From: Streptococcus parasanguinis
Lineage (GTDB): Bacteria; Bacillota; Bacilli; Lactobacillales; Streptococcaceae
DNA: 64,000 nt
Direction of reading: 5' to 3'
Assembly (NCBI RefSeq): GCF_032163505.1
Contig: NZ_CP134147.1
Coordinates: 214,501 to 278,500 of the forward strand
Under the pieces are notes generated by a model. The model worked only from the letters and a program-made list of their open reading frames with translations, did not search any database and was not told the origin of the DNA. This document shows, piece by piece, positions 17,641-25,050 of this stretch (within the stretch, counting starts at the first letter, position 1; each line of letters starts with the position of its first letter). A program made the position numbers and the translations under genes.

Positions 17641-18748
17641 ATAAATCCATGATTTCTTTTTTCTTTTGGTCAAATTCATCCTGAGATAGAATGCCTGCAT
17701 CTAAAAGTGATTTTAACTTTGTCAGCATCTCTATTTGTTCGTCAAAAGTCATCGTCGGCTTGCTTGCTCTGTCATCTAATTGTTGAGCTATATTCATTCC
17801 AAAGATCATTCCAGGGCCATCTCCGAGACCATGCTGTTCAATTCCCGAAGCGATCTTTTGTTGGGCTGCAATATTAGATGATTTCTGTGATACATCATCA
17901 TATGCTTTTAAGTTCATCTTATTGGATGAAAATTGTTTTACTAACTCCTTAGATTCAGGTGAGAATTCGATATTTGCAATAGCTACTTTTATAATTTCAA
18001 AACCAAAACGTTCTTTCCAAGTTCCAGCATATTGATTATCACAAGCTACTTGGTTTGCTAGAACTGTTGCTTGTGATGGTAATTGTGAAATTCGGTAAGT
18101 AGTAGATAGAGAATTTAGAGCTACAATAAAAGATTGTAAAAATTCAGTTACAATTTGGGACCTCGCTTGCAGGCTATCAAACGTATAATAACTAACATTT
18201 GCAGGAAGAAAGTTGCGGACAAATCGTTCTGCATCTGTAATTTGAATAGAGAATGTACCGAATGCTCGCACTTCTAAGTCAGCTCCATAAAACAAATCGT
18301 TATACATAACGGGTCCGCGGGTTCCGAATTTAATATCCCGGATCTCTCGTAAATTTACAAAAGAAATCTGTTTTTGTTGATCACTCTGGCCACCAAAACC
18401 AACACGGTTTACTACATTATCGAAAAGTGATTTTTTTATTCCGTCACCATTAAAGATACTATTTTCTCCATTTTGGTATTCGTATCCACCTGGTTTAGTA
18501 ATGATTTCCTCGATTCCGGATTGGCTAAAGATAAAAGCGGCTGTATTCTCTGGGACAAAAATTTTAGAACCATTGGAGATAACGCCTACAGATCCCTTAT
18601 TATTAACCCCTCTACCGTTGTTGTTTTCCTGAAGAATACCAGGGCTTACTGCTGTATGTTCGTCAAAAGCTTGAACTGTAATGATTTCTTTCCACTGATC
18701 AGCAAATGTACCACCAATTGAATCTGTTACTGCTTTAATAAATCCCAT
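17639..18748 (-). CDS. SPFH-domain (YdjI-like) protein with SHOCT tail
   Basis: The 369-residue protein has an SPFH/band-7-like domain of the 'virion core protein' YdjI family in residues 1-300 (SNGSKIFVPENTAAFIF, GGYEYQNGENSIFNGDG). A C-terminal SHOCT helix pair ends it (MLTKLKSLLDAGILSQDEFDQKKKEI). B. subtilis YdjI belongs to a membrane-stress operon, so a membrane-associated scaffolding role is plausible. ATG 18748 is preceded by AGGAGAG. It follows the PH/zinc-ribbon gene by 11 bp, suggesting one operon. Confidence 0.8.
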   Translation of the reverse strand: MGFIKAVTDSIGGTFADQWKEIITVQAFDEHTAVSPGILQENNNGRGVNNKGSVGVISNGSKIFVPENTAAFIFSQSGIEEIITKPGGYEYQNGENSIFNGDGIKKSLFDNVVNRVGFGGQSDQQKQISFVNLREIRDIKFGTRGPVMYNDLFYGADLEVRAFGTFSIQITDAERFVRNFLPANVSYYTFDSLQARSQIVTEFLQSFIVALNSLSTTYRISQLPSQATVLANQVACDNQYAGTWKERFGFEIIKVAIANIEFSPESKELVKQFSSNKMNLKAYDDVSQKSSNIAAQQKIASGIEQHGLGDGPGMIFGMNIAQQLDDRASKPTMTFDEQIEMLTKLKSLLDAGILSQDEFDQKKKEIMDL

Positions 18749-18759
18749 TTGTTACTCTC

Positions 18760-19317
18760 CTATAGATTTTGTTCCATATCGCAATATGAGCATCTTACTG
18801 TTTGTTTAGCTAATCCTGACAAAGGAGCTCCGCAAAAAGTACACTTTGTGGTGATTCTTTCAGGCTCTTTCTCTTTAATTCCTAATCCTGTTTTAAAGAC
18901 GTTAAAAGTATCTTTTAGAGTTTCAGCTAAAACATCTAGTCCAAACAGGCTACTATCTCCTAACTTATCAAAATTACTTGTATCTCCTGTTACAAGCTTA
19001 ATTAAATTGGAAGCCCATTTGTCGGTATCTTTAGCGTTATCGAACCCAAAAACGACTTGGCCTCCATTGTAGTATATTTCTAAGCGTTTTGATCCATTTA
19101 CTTTACAGACCGAAACCTGTGGTTTTCCCTCGAACAATTTGATTTGATTAATAGGAATCAATTGTTGACTTTTCTTTCCTCCAAAGATTCCTTTTTTAAT
19201 ATGGACTAAATTTAGATTTGTCAAAATCAATTCGTCTGTTAAAGTGGTTGAGTTCCCAAAACAAACGTGGTCGCTGTGCATTATCATAAATTCATGAGGT
19301 AATAGTTGATAATCCAT
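18760..19317 (-). CDS. PH-like domain protein with C-terminal zinc ribbon
   Basis: The 185-residue protein has a bacterial PH-like beta-rich domain (about residues 20-115; ILTNLNLVHIKKGIFGGKKS and VVFGFDNAKDTDKWASNLI). It ends with four cysteines in CTFCGAP...RCSYCDM, a zinc ribbon. I start it at ATG 19317, 6 bp from GGGGAG; an ATG 45 bp upstream is less well placed. It is upstream of the SPFH gene in one operon. Function unknown; zinc ribbons of this kind often accompany YdjI-type proteins. Confidence 0.72.
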   Translation of the reverse strand: MDYQLLPHEFMIMHSDHVCFGNSTTLTDELILTNLNLVHIKKGIFGGKKSQQLIPINQIKLFEGKPQVSVCKVNGSKRLEIYYNGGQVVFGFDNAKDTDKWASNLIKLVTGDTSNFDKLGDSSLFGLDVLAETLKDTFNVFKTGLGIKEKEPERITTKCTFCGAPLSGLAKQTVRCSYCDMEQNL

Positions 19318-19362
19318 TTTTTTCTCCCCTATAGAGCAAATTTGTTTTAAATGAATGTTCAT

Positions 19363-19389
19363 AAAAAACCGACCCCAGGGACCGGTTTT
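19363..19389 (-). terminator. terminator of the lipoprotein gene
   Basis: On the minus strand ACCGG-TCC pairs imperfectly with GGG-TCGGT, followed by six T residues. It lies between the lipoprotein gene and the PH/zinc-ribbon gene. Confidence 0.7.
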
Positions 19390-19415
19390 CCTTGGAAATT
19401 AGAAGATTCTCTTGC

Positions 19416-19913
19416 TTAGCTAGCTGCTAATTGATCAACCAACTCTTTGAGAGAGTCTCTGTATTCTTTAAGAAATTGGACAATATGCTCTTTTCCTTGA
19501 ATTGGAGAGTTCTTTAATGCACCATATTGTTTTTTCTGATCTTCCATTGATTGAGTTAAAGATTTTTTCTGTTCTTCAAAAGAAGCATCATCGCCTAGGC
19601 CTTTTTCCTTATACACAGCTTCACATTGATCAAAATAATCTTGTATAATCTTTTCATACATTATCAAGTAATCCTCATAGGTTTTGATGGATTCGATTGT
19701 TTGATCAGATGTATCCTGAGGGTCAAATTTGTCAACACCCAATTTTTCTTTTGCTTTATCTATGATCCCTTTCTTTTCGGAAGTGCTAGAAGTAGCTTCT
19801 GTTTTATCTTCTTTTGATGACGAGTGTAGTTTTGAAATAGAGCTACAAGCCATTAAAGTTGAGATAGTTAATAGTGAAATTCCCAAACCTAAAACTTTAC
19901 CTGTTTTTTTCAT
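19416..19913 (-). CDS. lipoprotein of unknown function
   Basis: The 165-residue protein has a lipoprotein signal peptide (residues 1-22, lipobox LMACS, Cys23), a Ser/Thr/Lys-rich linker and a charged helical domain (about 60-165) with no recognised family. It is expected on the outer face of the membrane. AAAGGAG precedes the ATG. A terminator separates it from the SPFH operon downstream, but the shared orientation suggests a functional neighbourhood. Confidence 0.75.
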   Translation of the reverse strand: MKKTGKVLGLGISLLTISTLMACSSISKLHSSSKEDKTEATSSTSEKKGIIDKAKEKLGVDKFDPQDTSDQTIESIKTYEDYLIMYEKIIQDYFDQCEAVYKEKGLGDDASFEEQKKSLTQSMEDQKKQYGALKNSPIQGKEHIVQFLKEYRDSLKELVDQLAAS

Positions 19914-20065
19914 AAAAAAACTCCTTTTTCATTTATATGGTTATTATATCATATTACACACCGGGAAGAAAACCCTTTCACTAGAAAAAGATGAATTCAT
20001 TTTTTACGTTTAATAAGATCGGTTGAACAAGGTAAACGTTTTTTGATTTGATAGCTACAATCAAG

Positions 20066-20599
20066 TTAGTCGAATATTTGTAAATGGTATTCGTTCGTCA
20101 AGTACTTGGATAGGTTTTGCCAATCTTCTTCCTTAAATTTACAAAAATTGACGAAGAGTTTTACGGTATGGTGCTCTGTGTCAATGATCGTATTAGATTT
20201 TGAGAGATTTTCTAGTGCAGTATTTTCCCTCAGCTGAAATTCGATAAAATAACTCTTACTATTTTGGTGATCGGGGTCACTAACGTCAGCCACTTTATAG
20301 GCTGCACTCACCAAATCTTCCTTGGGGATAAAGATATCTTTTGTCAGGATCACTCCCTGATAAGCATGGATCCCATCAGAAGTCAGTTCAAAAGCGATCT
20401 GACGGCTAGTCAGTCTTTTGATCCCAGCAATGGTTGCATAGATCGCAATTAGAAATAAAAGGATCTGAATGAGGGTGACGAAACTGACTTTGGGAATTCC
20501 CTCAAAACCTAGGAGCGATAAAAAAGCTAAGTGGATAAAGAGCGCACAGGCAAAAGCCAAAAAGCCATATCCGACATATTTTGAATAATAGATTTTCAT
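20066..20599 (-). CDS. hypothetical membrane protein
   Basis: The 177-residue protein has two hydrophobic segments (about residues 9-31 and 38-60) followed by a soluble domain of about 115 residues rich in beta-strand and charged residues (LTSDGIHAYQGVILTKDIFIP). This resembles small membrane proteins with a PH-like cytoplasmic domain, but no family is certain. AGGAG lies upstream of the ATG. It borders the tRNA-Lys island region and could be the last core gene or part of an older island. Confidence 0.6.
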   Translation of the reverse strand: MKIYYSKYVGYGFLAFACALFIHLAFLSLLGFEGIPKVSFVTLIQILLFLIAIYATIAGIKRLTSRQIAFELTSDGIHAYQGVILTKDIFIPKEDLVSAAYKVADVSDPDHQNSKSYFIEFQLRENTALENLSKSNTIIDTEHHTVKLFVNFCKFKEEDWQNLSKYLTNEYHLQIFD

Positions 20600-20798
20600 T
20601 TTGGACTCCTTACATTTTAAATGCTATGAAAACTCGGAATTTCAAGTACCCTTATCATAGCGGATTCGGTGAAGAACTGTCAATTGTTTGGTAGGGTTCA
20701 AAGGTGGTTTTTATTTTAAATGGAATAACAATGGTGCAGAATGATTTAACTTCGTAGGCTACATTATAGTATCTAAAAAAGTGAGCTAAATACTCTTA

Positions 20799-21108
20799 AG
20801 ACAAGCAAAAAAGCCTTGGTTCTCAAGGCTTTTTGTGCATAAAAAATGCCCCCTACATGGATTTGTAAGAACTTTTCATATTGAAAATAAACAAAAATGT
20901 TGAAATATAGCTGATTTTAGGGAAATACTTTTAGGTATTTTCAATGTCAGGATTTAAAAATGGGGCAAAAGCGGGGCAAAAACGAATGACTCGTATTTTG
21001 TTTGAAAACCTATAATACCTAATGATTATGCTATTCTAGATATATAGTTTTGTTATAAATAAATGTCAGTGCGAGATCAAATTGGAGAATAAAATGGAAA
21101 AACAAATT
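20799..21108 (+). repeat. island-end repeat, copy A (att-like site plus promoter remnant)
   Basis: This block is homologous to 22405-22704. It contains an AAGCC/GGCTT hairpin, an att-like core TGCCCCCTACATGG (20847-20860) resembling the 3' end of the tRNA-Lys gene, and GGGGCAAAA repeats. It ends in an extended -10 region, a GGAG ribosome site and a start codon (21094) opening a frame MEKQIST that stops after 7 codons. The rest of 20600-21209 holds no gene. It is a decayed end of an integrative element. Confidence 0.75.
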
Positions 21109-21150
21109 TCTACGTAGAATGGAATGCGAAAAAGTGATAATTAAAGAGAC

Positions 21151-21184
21151 GAAAAAGCTGAGAATATGATTTCCCAGCTTTTTT
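21151..21184 (-). terminator. terminator of the DUF308 gene
   Basis: AAAGCTG pairs with CAGCTTT around a mostly paired loop, with T residues on the minus-strand 3' side. Confidence 0.7.
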
Positions 21185-21209
21185 GAATGCGATAGAAATA
21201 GCAACTAGA

Positions 21210-21725
21210 CTATTTACGAAAGGCCTCAATAATGTAGGTGAAGCCAGTAACTAAAAATGAAAAGGCAATGACATAAACGACAAAGACACCTGTAGCCACT
21301 GGATTGAACAGAATCACTAGACCTAGTAAAAATTCAAGCAAGGCTACCCACGTGATATTGCTACCAATAATAGGGAAAATCAATCCTAGACGATTGCCTT
21401 TAAAGAAAGCAATAATGGCTTCTACAATTAACCAAATTCCTACAATGGTCGGAATGACGACCGGCAGGGTCACAAAGCCATAAGCAACGAGGTAAAGAGC
21501 TAAGAGAAGACTAACAAATCCTTGGAAAAGATAAAAAGGTGAGCGAAGCTCTTTTGGTGCAGAGAAATAGCCTAAAATAGCTGCTATAGAAGAAACCAGT
21601 AAACCAAATGAAATCCACCAGCTGTAAGCAACAAGATTAGCTACTGGGTTTGTAAATAGGAAAAGTCCTAAAAGGACAAAAACAACTCCTGCAAGGAATA
21701 GCAGTAAACGATTAGAAAATTTCAT
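21210..21725 (-). CDS. DUF308/HdeD-family membrane protein
   Basis: The 171-residue protein has six closely spaced hydrophobic segments in a pattern of repeated helical pairs, typical of the HdeD/DUF308 family linked to acid or general stress. Segments such as GVVFVLLGLFLFTNPVANL and LGLVILFNPVATGVFVVY show the internal repeat. It has its own terminator. It is the single intact gene of the left tRNA-Lys island (20847-22455) and so is probably cargo. Confidence 0.8.
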   Translation of the reverse strand: MKFSNRLLLFLAGVVFVLLGLFLFTNPVANLVAYSWWISFGLLVSSIAAILGYFSAPKELRSPFYLFQGFVSLLLALYLVAYGFVTLPVVIPTIVGIWLIVEAIIAFFKGNRLGLIFPIIGSNITWVALLEFLLGLVILFNPVATGVFVVYVIAFSFLVTGFTYIIEAFRK

Positions 21726-21942
21726 TTCAATACCCCCTATATAGTATAGTTTCTAATAAAACTATTGTACTTATTTTTATAGAAAATGTCAATAAAATAA
21801 ATAAACAATTTGGAAGTTTCAGTCTGACTTACAAAAAGAAAAGGAGTTTTCACTCCTTTTCACAGATTGAAGACAAAGTCCTTATAAAAGTGTCTTCTAA
21901 AGATTTTAACTTCAATCTGAAGCGAGGTTATCCTCGCTTTTT

Positions 21943-22362
21943 CTATTTATCAAACAATTCCTTATTTTCAATTAAGAGTTCTAGTGGAGATTTATCCCTT
22001 GCTTCAATAAAACCAGGTTCATATTGGTTATGAAGTGTTCTTTTCTGAGAAGTTGGATCAATATACAACTCATCTCCATCTTCTGTGTATAGTTGGTTGC
22101 CTCTTGTTAAGTAAAGTAAATCCTCTAAGTACTGTCCATCAGTTTCTAGAAAATCTTCGATGTATTTGACAGCTTTTAAAATCTCACTTACTTTATCAGA
22201 GTATTCATTAGATTCAAGAACACTCTTTTCTAACTCAATCTCTTTACTAGTTCCAAATAGTTGGGTTGGAGTTGCATTAAAATATTCTGCTATCTTATCC
22301 AAATTTGCAAAGGTAGGATAGCTTTTTTGTTTTTCGTAATCAGAGATGTCTGGAAAGATTGC
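21943..22362 (-). pseudogene. truncated phage-type repressor, copy 1
   Basis: From ATG 22302 the frame encodes 119 residues. It extends in frame upstream without a start to a TGA just beyond 22362, reading FPDISDYEKQKSYPTFANLD. That is the second half of an HTH_3 domain of a Cro/CI-type repressor, so the first helices and the start codon are missing. The remaining acidic C-terminal part is nearly identical to copy 2 (24204-24620). The GGGGCAAA repeats and the att-like site lie just beyond the break. It is probably a relic left when an integrase-end deletion removed the front of the gene. Confidence 0.75.
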
Positions 22363-22404
22363 TCATAAAAAAATGTGGGGCAAATGATGGGGCAAATCAG
22401 TTAT

Positions 22405-22704
22405 AGACAAGCAAAAAAGCCTTATAAATCAAGGCTTTTTCCTGTTGATTTAGATGCCCCCTGCATGGATTTGGAAAGGATTTTCATATTGAGAGTAATT
22501 AAAAATATTGAAATATAAGTGATTTTAGGGAAGTACTTTTAGGTATTTCCAATGTCATGATTTAAAAATGGGGCAAAAACGAATGACTCTCATTTGGTTT
22601 GAAAACCTATAATATCTAATGATTATGCTATACTAGAAATATAGTGTTGTTATCAATAAATATCAGTGCGAGACTAATCGGAGGATAAAATGGAAAAACA
22701 AATT
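22405..22704 (+). repeat. island-end repeat, copy B (att-like site plus promoter remnant)
   Basis: Homologous to copy A. It contains an AAAAAGCC/GGCTTTTT hairpin, core TGCCCCCTGCATGG (22455-22468), a GGGGCAAAAACG motif and a promoter with extended -10 TGCTATACT. GGAGG follows, then ATG 22690, which opens a 29-residue frame (MEKQINEKIIEM...). The gene behind this promoter has been lost. The stretch 22303-22877 contains nothing else apart from the yeiH terminator. Confidence 0.75.
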
Positions 22705-22810
22705 AATGAAAAAATTATCGAAATGGATAGGGAATATCCCTTTTTATTTTGCTTTAAATCAGATTTTTGGATGGAATAGTAGATGATAAGACAAAATATC
22801 TTTGAACATA

Positions 22811-22843
22811 CAAAAAGACAAACGCCAAAAATGACGTCTGTCT
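22811..22843 (-). terminator. terminator of the YeiH gene
   Basis: AGACAGACG pairs with CGTTTGTCT on the minus strand, followed by five T residues. A second small hairpin (GAGCCTAAAGGCTAC) precedes it. Confidence 0.75.
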
Positions 22844-22877
22844 ACGTTCTGAGGTAGCCTTTAGGCTCCCTTTTTTC

Positions 22878-23888
22878 TTAGAAAATACCGATGAGTAATT
22901 GCATGCCAAGACTAGTCAGGATGATAGCAATCCAGCAAAGGGCTCCAAGAAGAATGGATTTTCCACTGGATTTGATCATAGCAACGAGGTTAGTTTTGAG
23001 ACCAATAGCACTCATAGCCATGATGATGAGGAATTTGGAGAGCTGTTTGAGAGGTGAAAAGAAGCTATTGCTAACACCAAAAGAAGTAAGGACGGTAGTT
23101 AGCAGAGAAGCTAGGATGAAGTAGAGAATGAAAACGGGGAAGATTTTTTTAAGCTTTACTCCTTGGTTGTTGTCTTGTTGACGGCTTTGCCAATAGGAGA
23201 GGAAGAGAGTAATAGGGATAATAGCTAAGGTACGAGTCAGTTTGACAATGGTTGCAGATTCTAGAGTATTGGTATGATACAGACTATCCCAGGCGCTAGC
23301 TGTGGCTGTTACAGAGGAAGTATCGTTGACCGCAGTACCCGCAAAGAGAGCAAAACCTTCGTTGGAGAGATGGAGCCAAGAACCTAGAGTTGGAAAGATA
23401 AGAGCTGCCAAGACATTGAAGAAAAAGATAACAGAAATGGCTTGGGCTACTTCTTTTTCCTTGGCGTGAATAACAGGAGCAGTCGCTGCAATGGCAGAAC
23501 CGCCACAGATAGAAGAGCCTACCCCAATCAAGGTAGCTAGCTTTGTATCCATGTTAAAAAATCGTTGGAAAAAGAAAGCAATAATTAAAGCGATAGAAAT
23601 AGTCGAAAGGATGACAGGAAGGGAAGATTTTCCAACTGCGAAAACTTGAGAGATATTGAGTCCAAAACCAAGTAAGATAACAGCATACTGAAGCAATTTT
23701 TTGGAGCTATAAGTCAAACCAGCATCCAGTTGTTTATAGGGAGTGAGAAAGGGGTAGAGAATCATTCCGATAAAAATGGCGAAAACAGGTGCTCCCACAA
23801 CAGGCAGAAAGCCTCCTAAAACCCAAGAGATGATAGAAATGATCAGACAGGCTAACAGTCCTGCCCAATTTTTTGATAGAAATGACAT
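22878..23888 (-). CDS. YeiH/UPF0324-family putative sulfate exporter
   Basis: The 336-residue protein has about ten transmembrane segments. The signatures of the family are [29 protein letters not shown] and [22 protein letters not shown]. Members are called putative sulfate or cysteine-sulfinate exporters, but the substrate is unproven. GGAGG precedes the ATG. In many bacteria it is paired with a LysR regulator; none is intact here. It is the single cargo gene of the right tRNA-Lys island (22455-24714). Confidence 0.85.
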   Translation of the reverse strand: MSFLSKNWAGLLACLIISIISWVLGGFLPVVGAPVFAIFIGMILYPFLTPYKQLDAGLTYSSKKLLQYAVILLGFGLNISQVFAVGKSSLPVILSTISIALIIAFFFQRFFNMDTKLATLIGVGSSICGGSAIAATAPVIHAKEKEVAQAISVIFFFNVLAALIFPTLGSWLHLSNEGFALFAGTAVNDTSSVTATASAWDSLYHTNTLESATIVKLTRTLAIIPITLFLSYWQSRQQDNNQGVKLKKIFPVFILYFILASLLTTVLTSFGVSNSFFSPLKQLSKFLIIMAMSAIGLKTNLVAMIKSSGKSILLGALCWIAIILTSLGMQLLIGIF

Positions 23889-24134
23889 AAAAACCTCCGA
23901 AAATAAATACTTCTTATTATAATCTTATCTGTCAGAAAAGTAAAATAGAAAGTAGGAATAAGGTTGTAAATTAACGGAATTTTGCGGTCAGAGAGCTTTT
24001 GTAGTTTAATAGATATATGTTCTTTGATCAATAAGGATGCAAATGTGGCATATGTTATTGAAAAAAATGAATTTGATGAGCCTGGATATGTGAAGTAATT
24101 ATGTGAGATAAGAAAATAAATAAGAGAGTTGAAA
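23889..24134. other. gene-free stretch upstream of the YeiH gene
   Basis: This AT-rich DNA holds the yeiH promoter area. On the plus strand it has a short open stretch without a start (ending at TAA 24096-24098, reading ANVAYVIEKNEFDEPGYVK) that may be the tail of a lost gene. I cannot assign it to a family. Confidence 0.35.
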
Positions 24135-24190
24135 ATGTACTGCACCCCAAAAGTTAGACAGAAAAAATCTAACTTTTGGGATCAGTACAT
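24135..24190. mobile_element. 56-bp inverted-repeat remnant of an IS3-type element
   Basis: TGTACTG-ACCCCAAAAGTTAGA (24136-24158) faces TCTAACTTTTGGG-TCAGTACA (24168-24189) across 9 bp. The sequence looks like the terminal repeats of IS3-family elements common in streptococci (TGTACTG...AAAAGTTAGAC), here without a transposase. Compared with the sister copy at 21925, the right end abuts TATCCTCGCTTTTT, replacing the left arm of a hairpin, so it marks an insertion followed by deletion or a MITE. Confidence 0.65.
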
Positions 24191-24203
24191 ATCCTCGCTT
24201 TTT

Positions 24204-24620
24204 TTAATCTAATAGGTCCTTATTTTCAATTAAGAGTTCTAGTGGAGATTTATCCCTTGCTTCAATAAAACCAGGTTCATATTGGTTATGAAGTGTTCTT
24301 TTCTGAGAAGTTGGATCAATATACAACTCATCTCCATCTTCTGTGTATAGTTGGTTGCCTCTTGTTAAGTAAAGTAAATCCTCTAAGTACTGTCCATCAG
24401 TTTCTAGAAAATCTTCGATGTATTTGACAGCTTTTAAAATCTCACTTACTTTATCAGAGTATTCATTAGATTCAAGAACACTCTTTTCTAACTCAATCTC
24501 TTTACTAGTTCCAAATAGTTGGGTTGGAGTTGCATTAAAATATTCTGCTATCTTATCCAAATTTGCAAAGGTAGGATAGCTTTTTTGTTTTTCGTAATCA
24601 GAGATGTCTGGAAAGATTGC
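24204..24620 (-). pseudogene. truncated phage-type repressor, copy 2
   Basis: From ATG 24560 it encodes 118 residues nearly identical to copy 1, differing at the C-terminus (ENKDLLD against ENKELFDK). It has the same start-less upstream extension into a partial HTH domain. The downstream edge was altered by the IS remnant at 24135-24190. Upstream it is followed by the same GGGGCAAA repeats and the AAGCC/GGCTT hairpin, then the tRNA-Lys gene. The identity of the two copies over about 440 bp indicates recent duplication or two integrations of one element type. Confidence 0.75.
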
Positions 24621-24713
24621 TCATAAAAAAATGTGGGGCAAATGATGGGGCAAATCAGTTATAGACAAACAAAAAAGCCTTGTAAATCAAGGCTTTTTCC
24701 TGTTGTATGTAGA

Positions 24714-24786
24714 TGCCCCCTACAGGGCTCGAACCTGTGACCCATAGATTAAGAGTCTACTGCTCTACCAACTGAGCTAAGGAGGC
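24714..24786 (-). tRNA. tRNA-Lys (anticodon CTT)
   Basis: On the minus strand the acceptor stem GCCTCCT pairs with AGGGGGC, discriminator A at 24714, with D-arm TTAGCTCAGTTGGTAGAGCA. The anticodon loop CTCTTAA gives CTT, which reads AAG codons, and the T-arm is CAGGTTCGAGCCCTG. CCA is not encoded. The 3' end is the apparent integration site of the islands to its left; copies of the 3'-terminal TGCCCCCTACA recur at 20847 and 22455. Confidence 0.96.
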
Positions 24787-24792
24787 AAATAT

Positions 24793-24986
24793 AAAAAGCT
24801 GTATTGGTGCCGATACTTCACGATTTGTATTGAACCCGCGCAATTAAGCAGGTGGGCAACTCGCTCTGACTTAGCTGCTTCCGCGTGAAACGGCCTGCAT
24901 ACTGCCAGAAGTCTTTTGTTTCCCTAATAATACAAAAAATAGTCGGTCAACACTTAAGTGTGAAGTCGTACACCACAGCGTTTCTA
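24793..24986 (-). ncRNA. ssrS: 6S RNA
   Basis: A transcript of about 194 nt starts near 24986 and ends at a T-run near 24793. Its ends form the long closing helix expected of 6S RNA: GCTGT with ACAGC, GGTG with CACC, ACTTCAC with GTGAAGT. It has a central, less paired region. 6S RNA binds the housekeeping RNA polymerase and changes transcription in stationary phase. Location next to rarA is common in Firmicutes, which supports the call. Exact ends are estimates. Confidence 0.8.
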
Positions 24987-24993
24987 TATGTAT

Positions 24994-25021
24994 ATGATAC
25001 CACATTTTGAAAATATTTCAA
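24994..25021 (-). promoter_or_regulatory. 6S RNA promoter
   Basis: Minus-strand TTGAAA (25021-25016) and TATCAT (24999-24994) are 16 bp apart, placing the start near 24987. Confidence 0.7.
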
Positions 25022-25050
25022 GGAAAAATCTCAATTTTTTGAAACCGATG

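Noticed and set aside
20799..24786. CRISPR array in the repeat-rich tRNA-Lys region
   Set aside because: Repeats are long and only two or three in number, with no regular spacer pattern and no cas genes.
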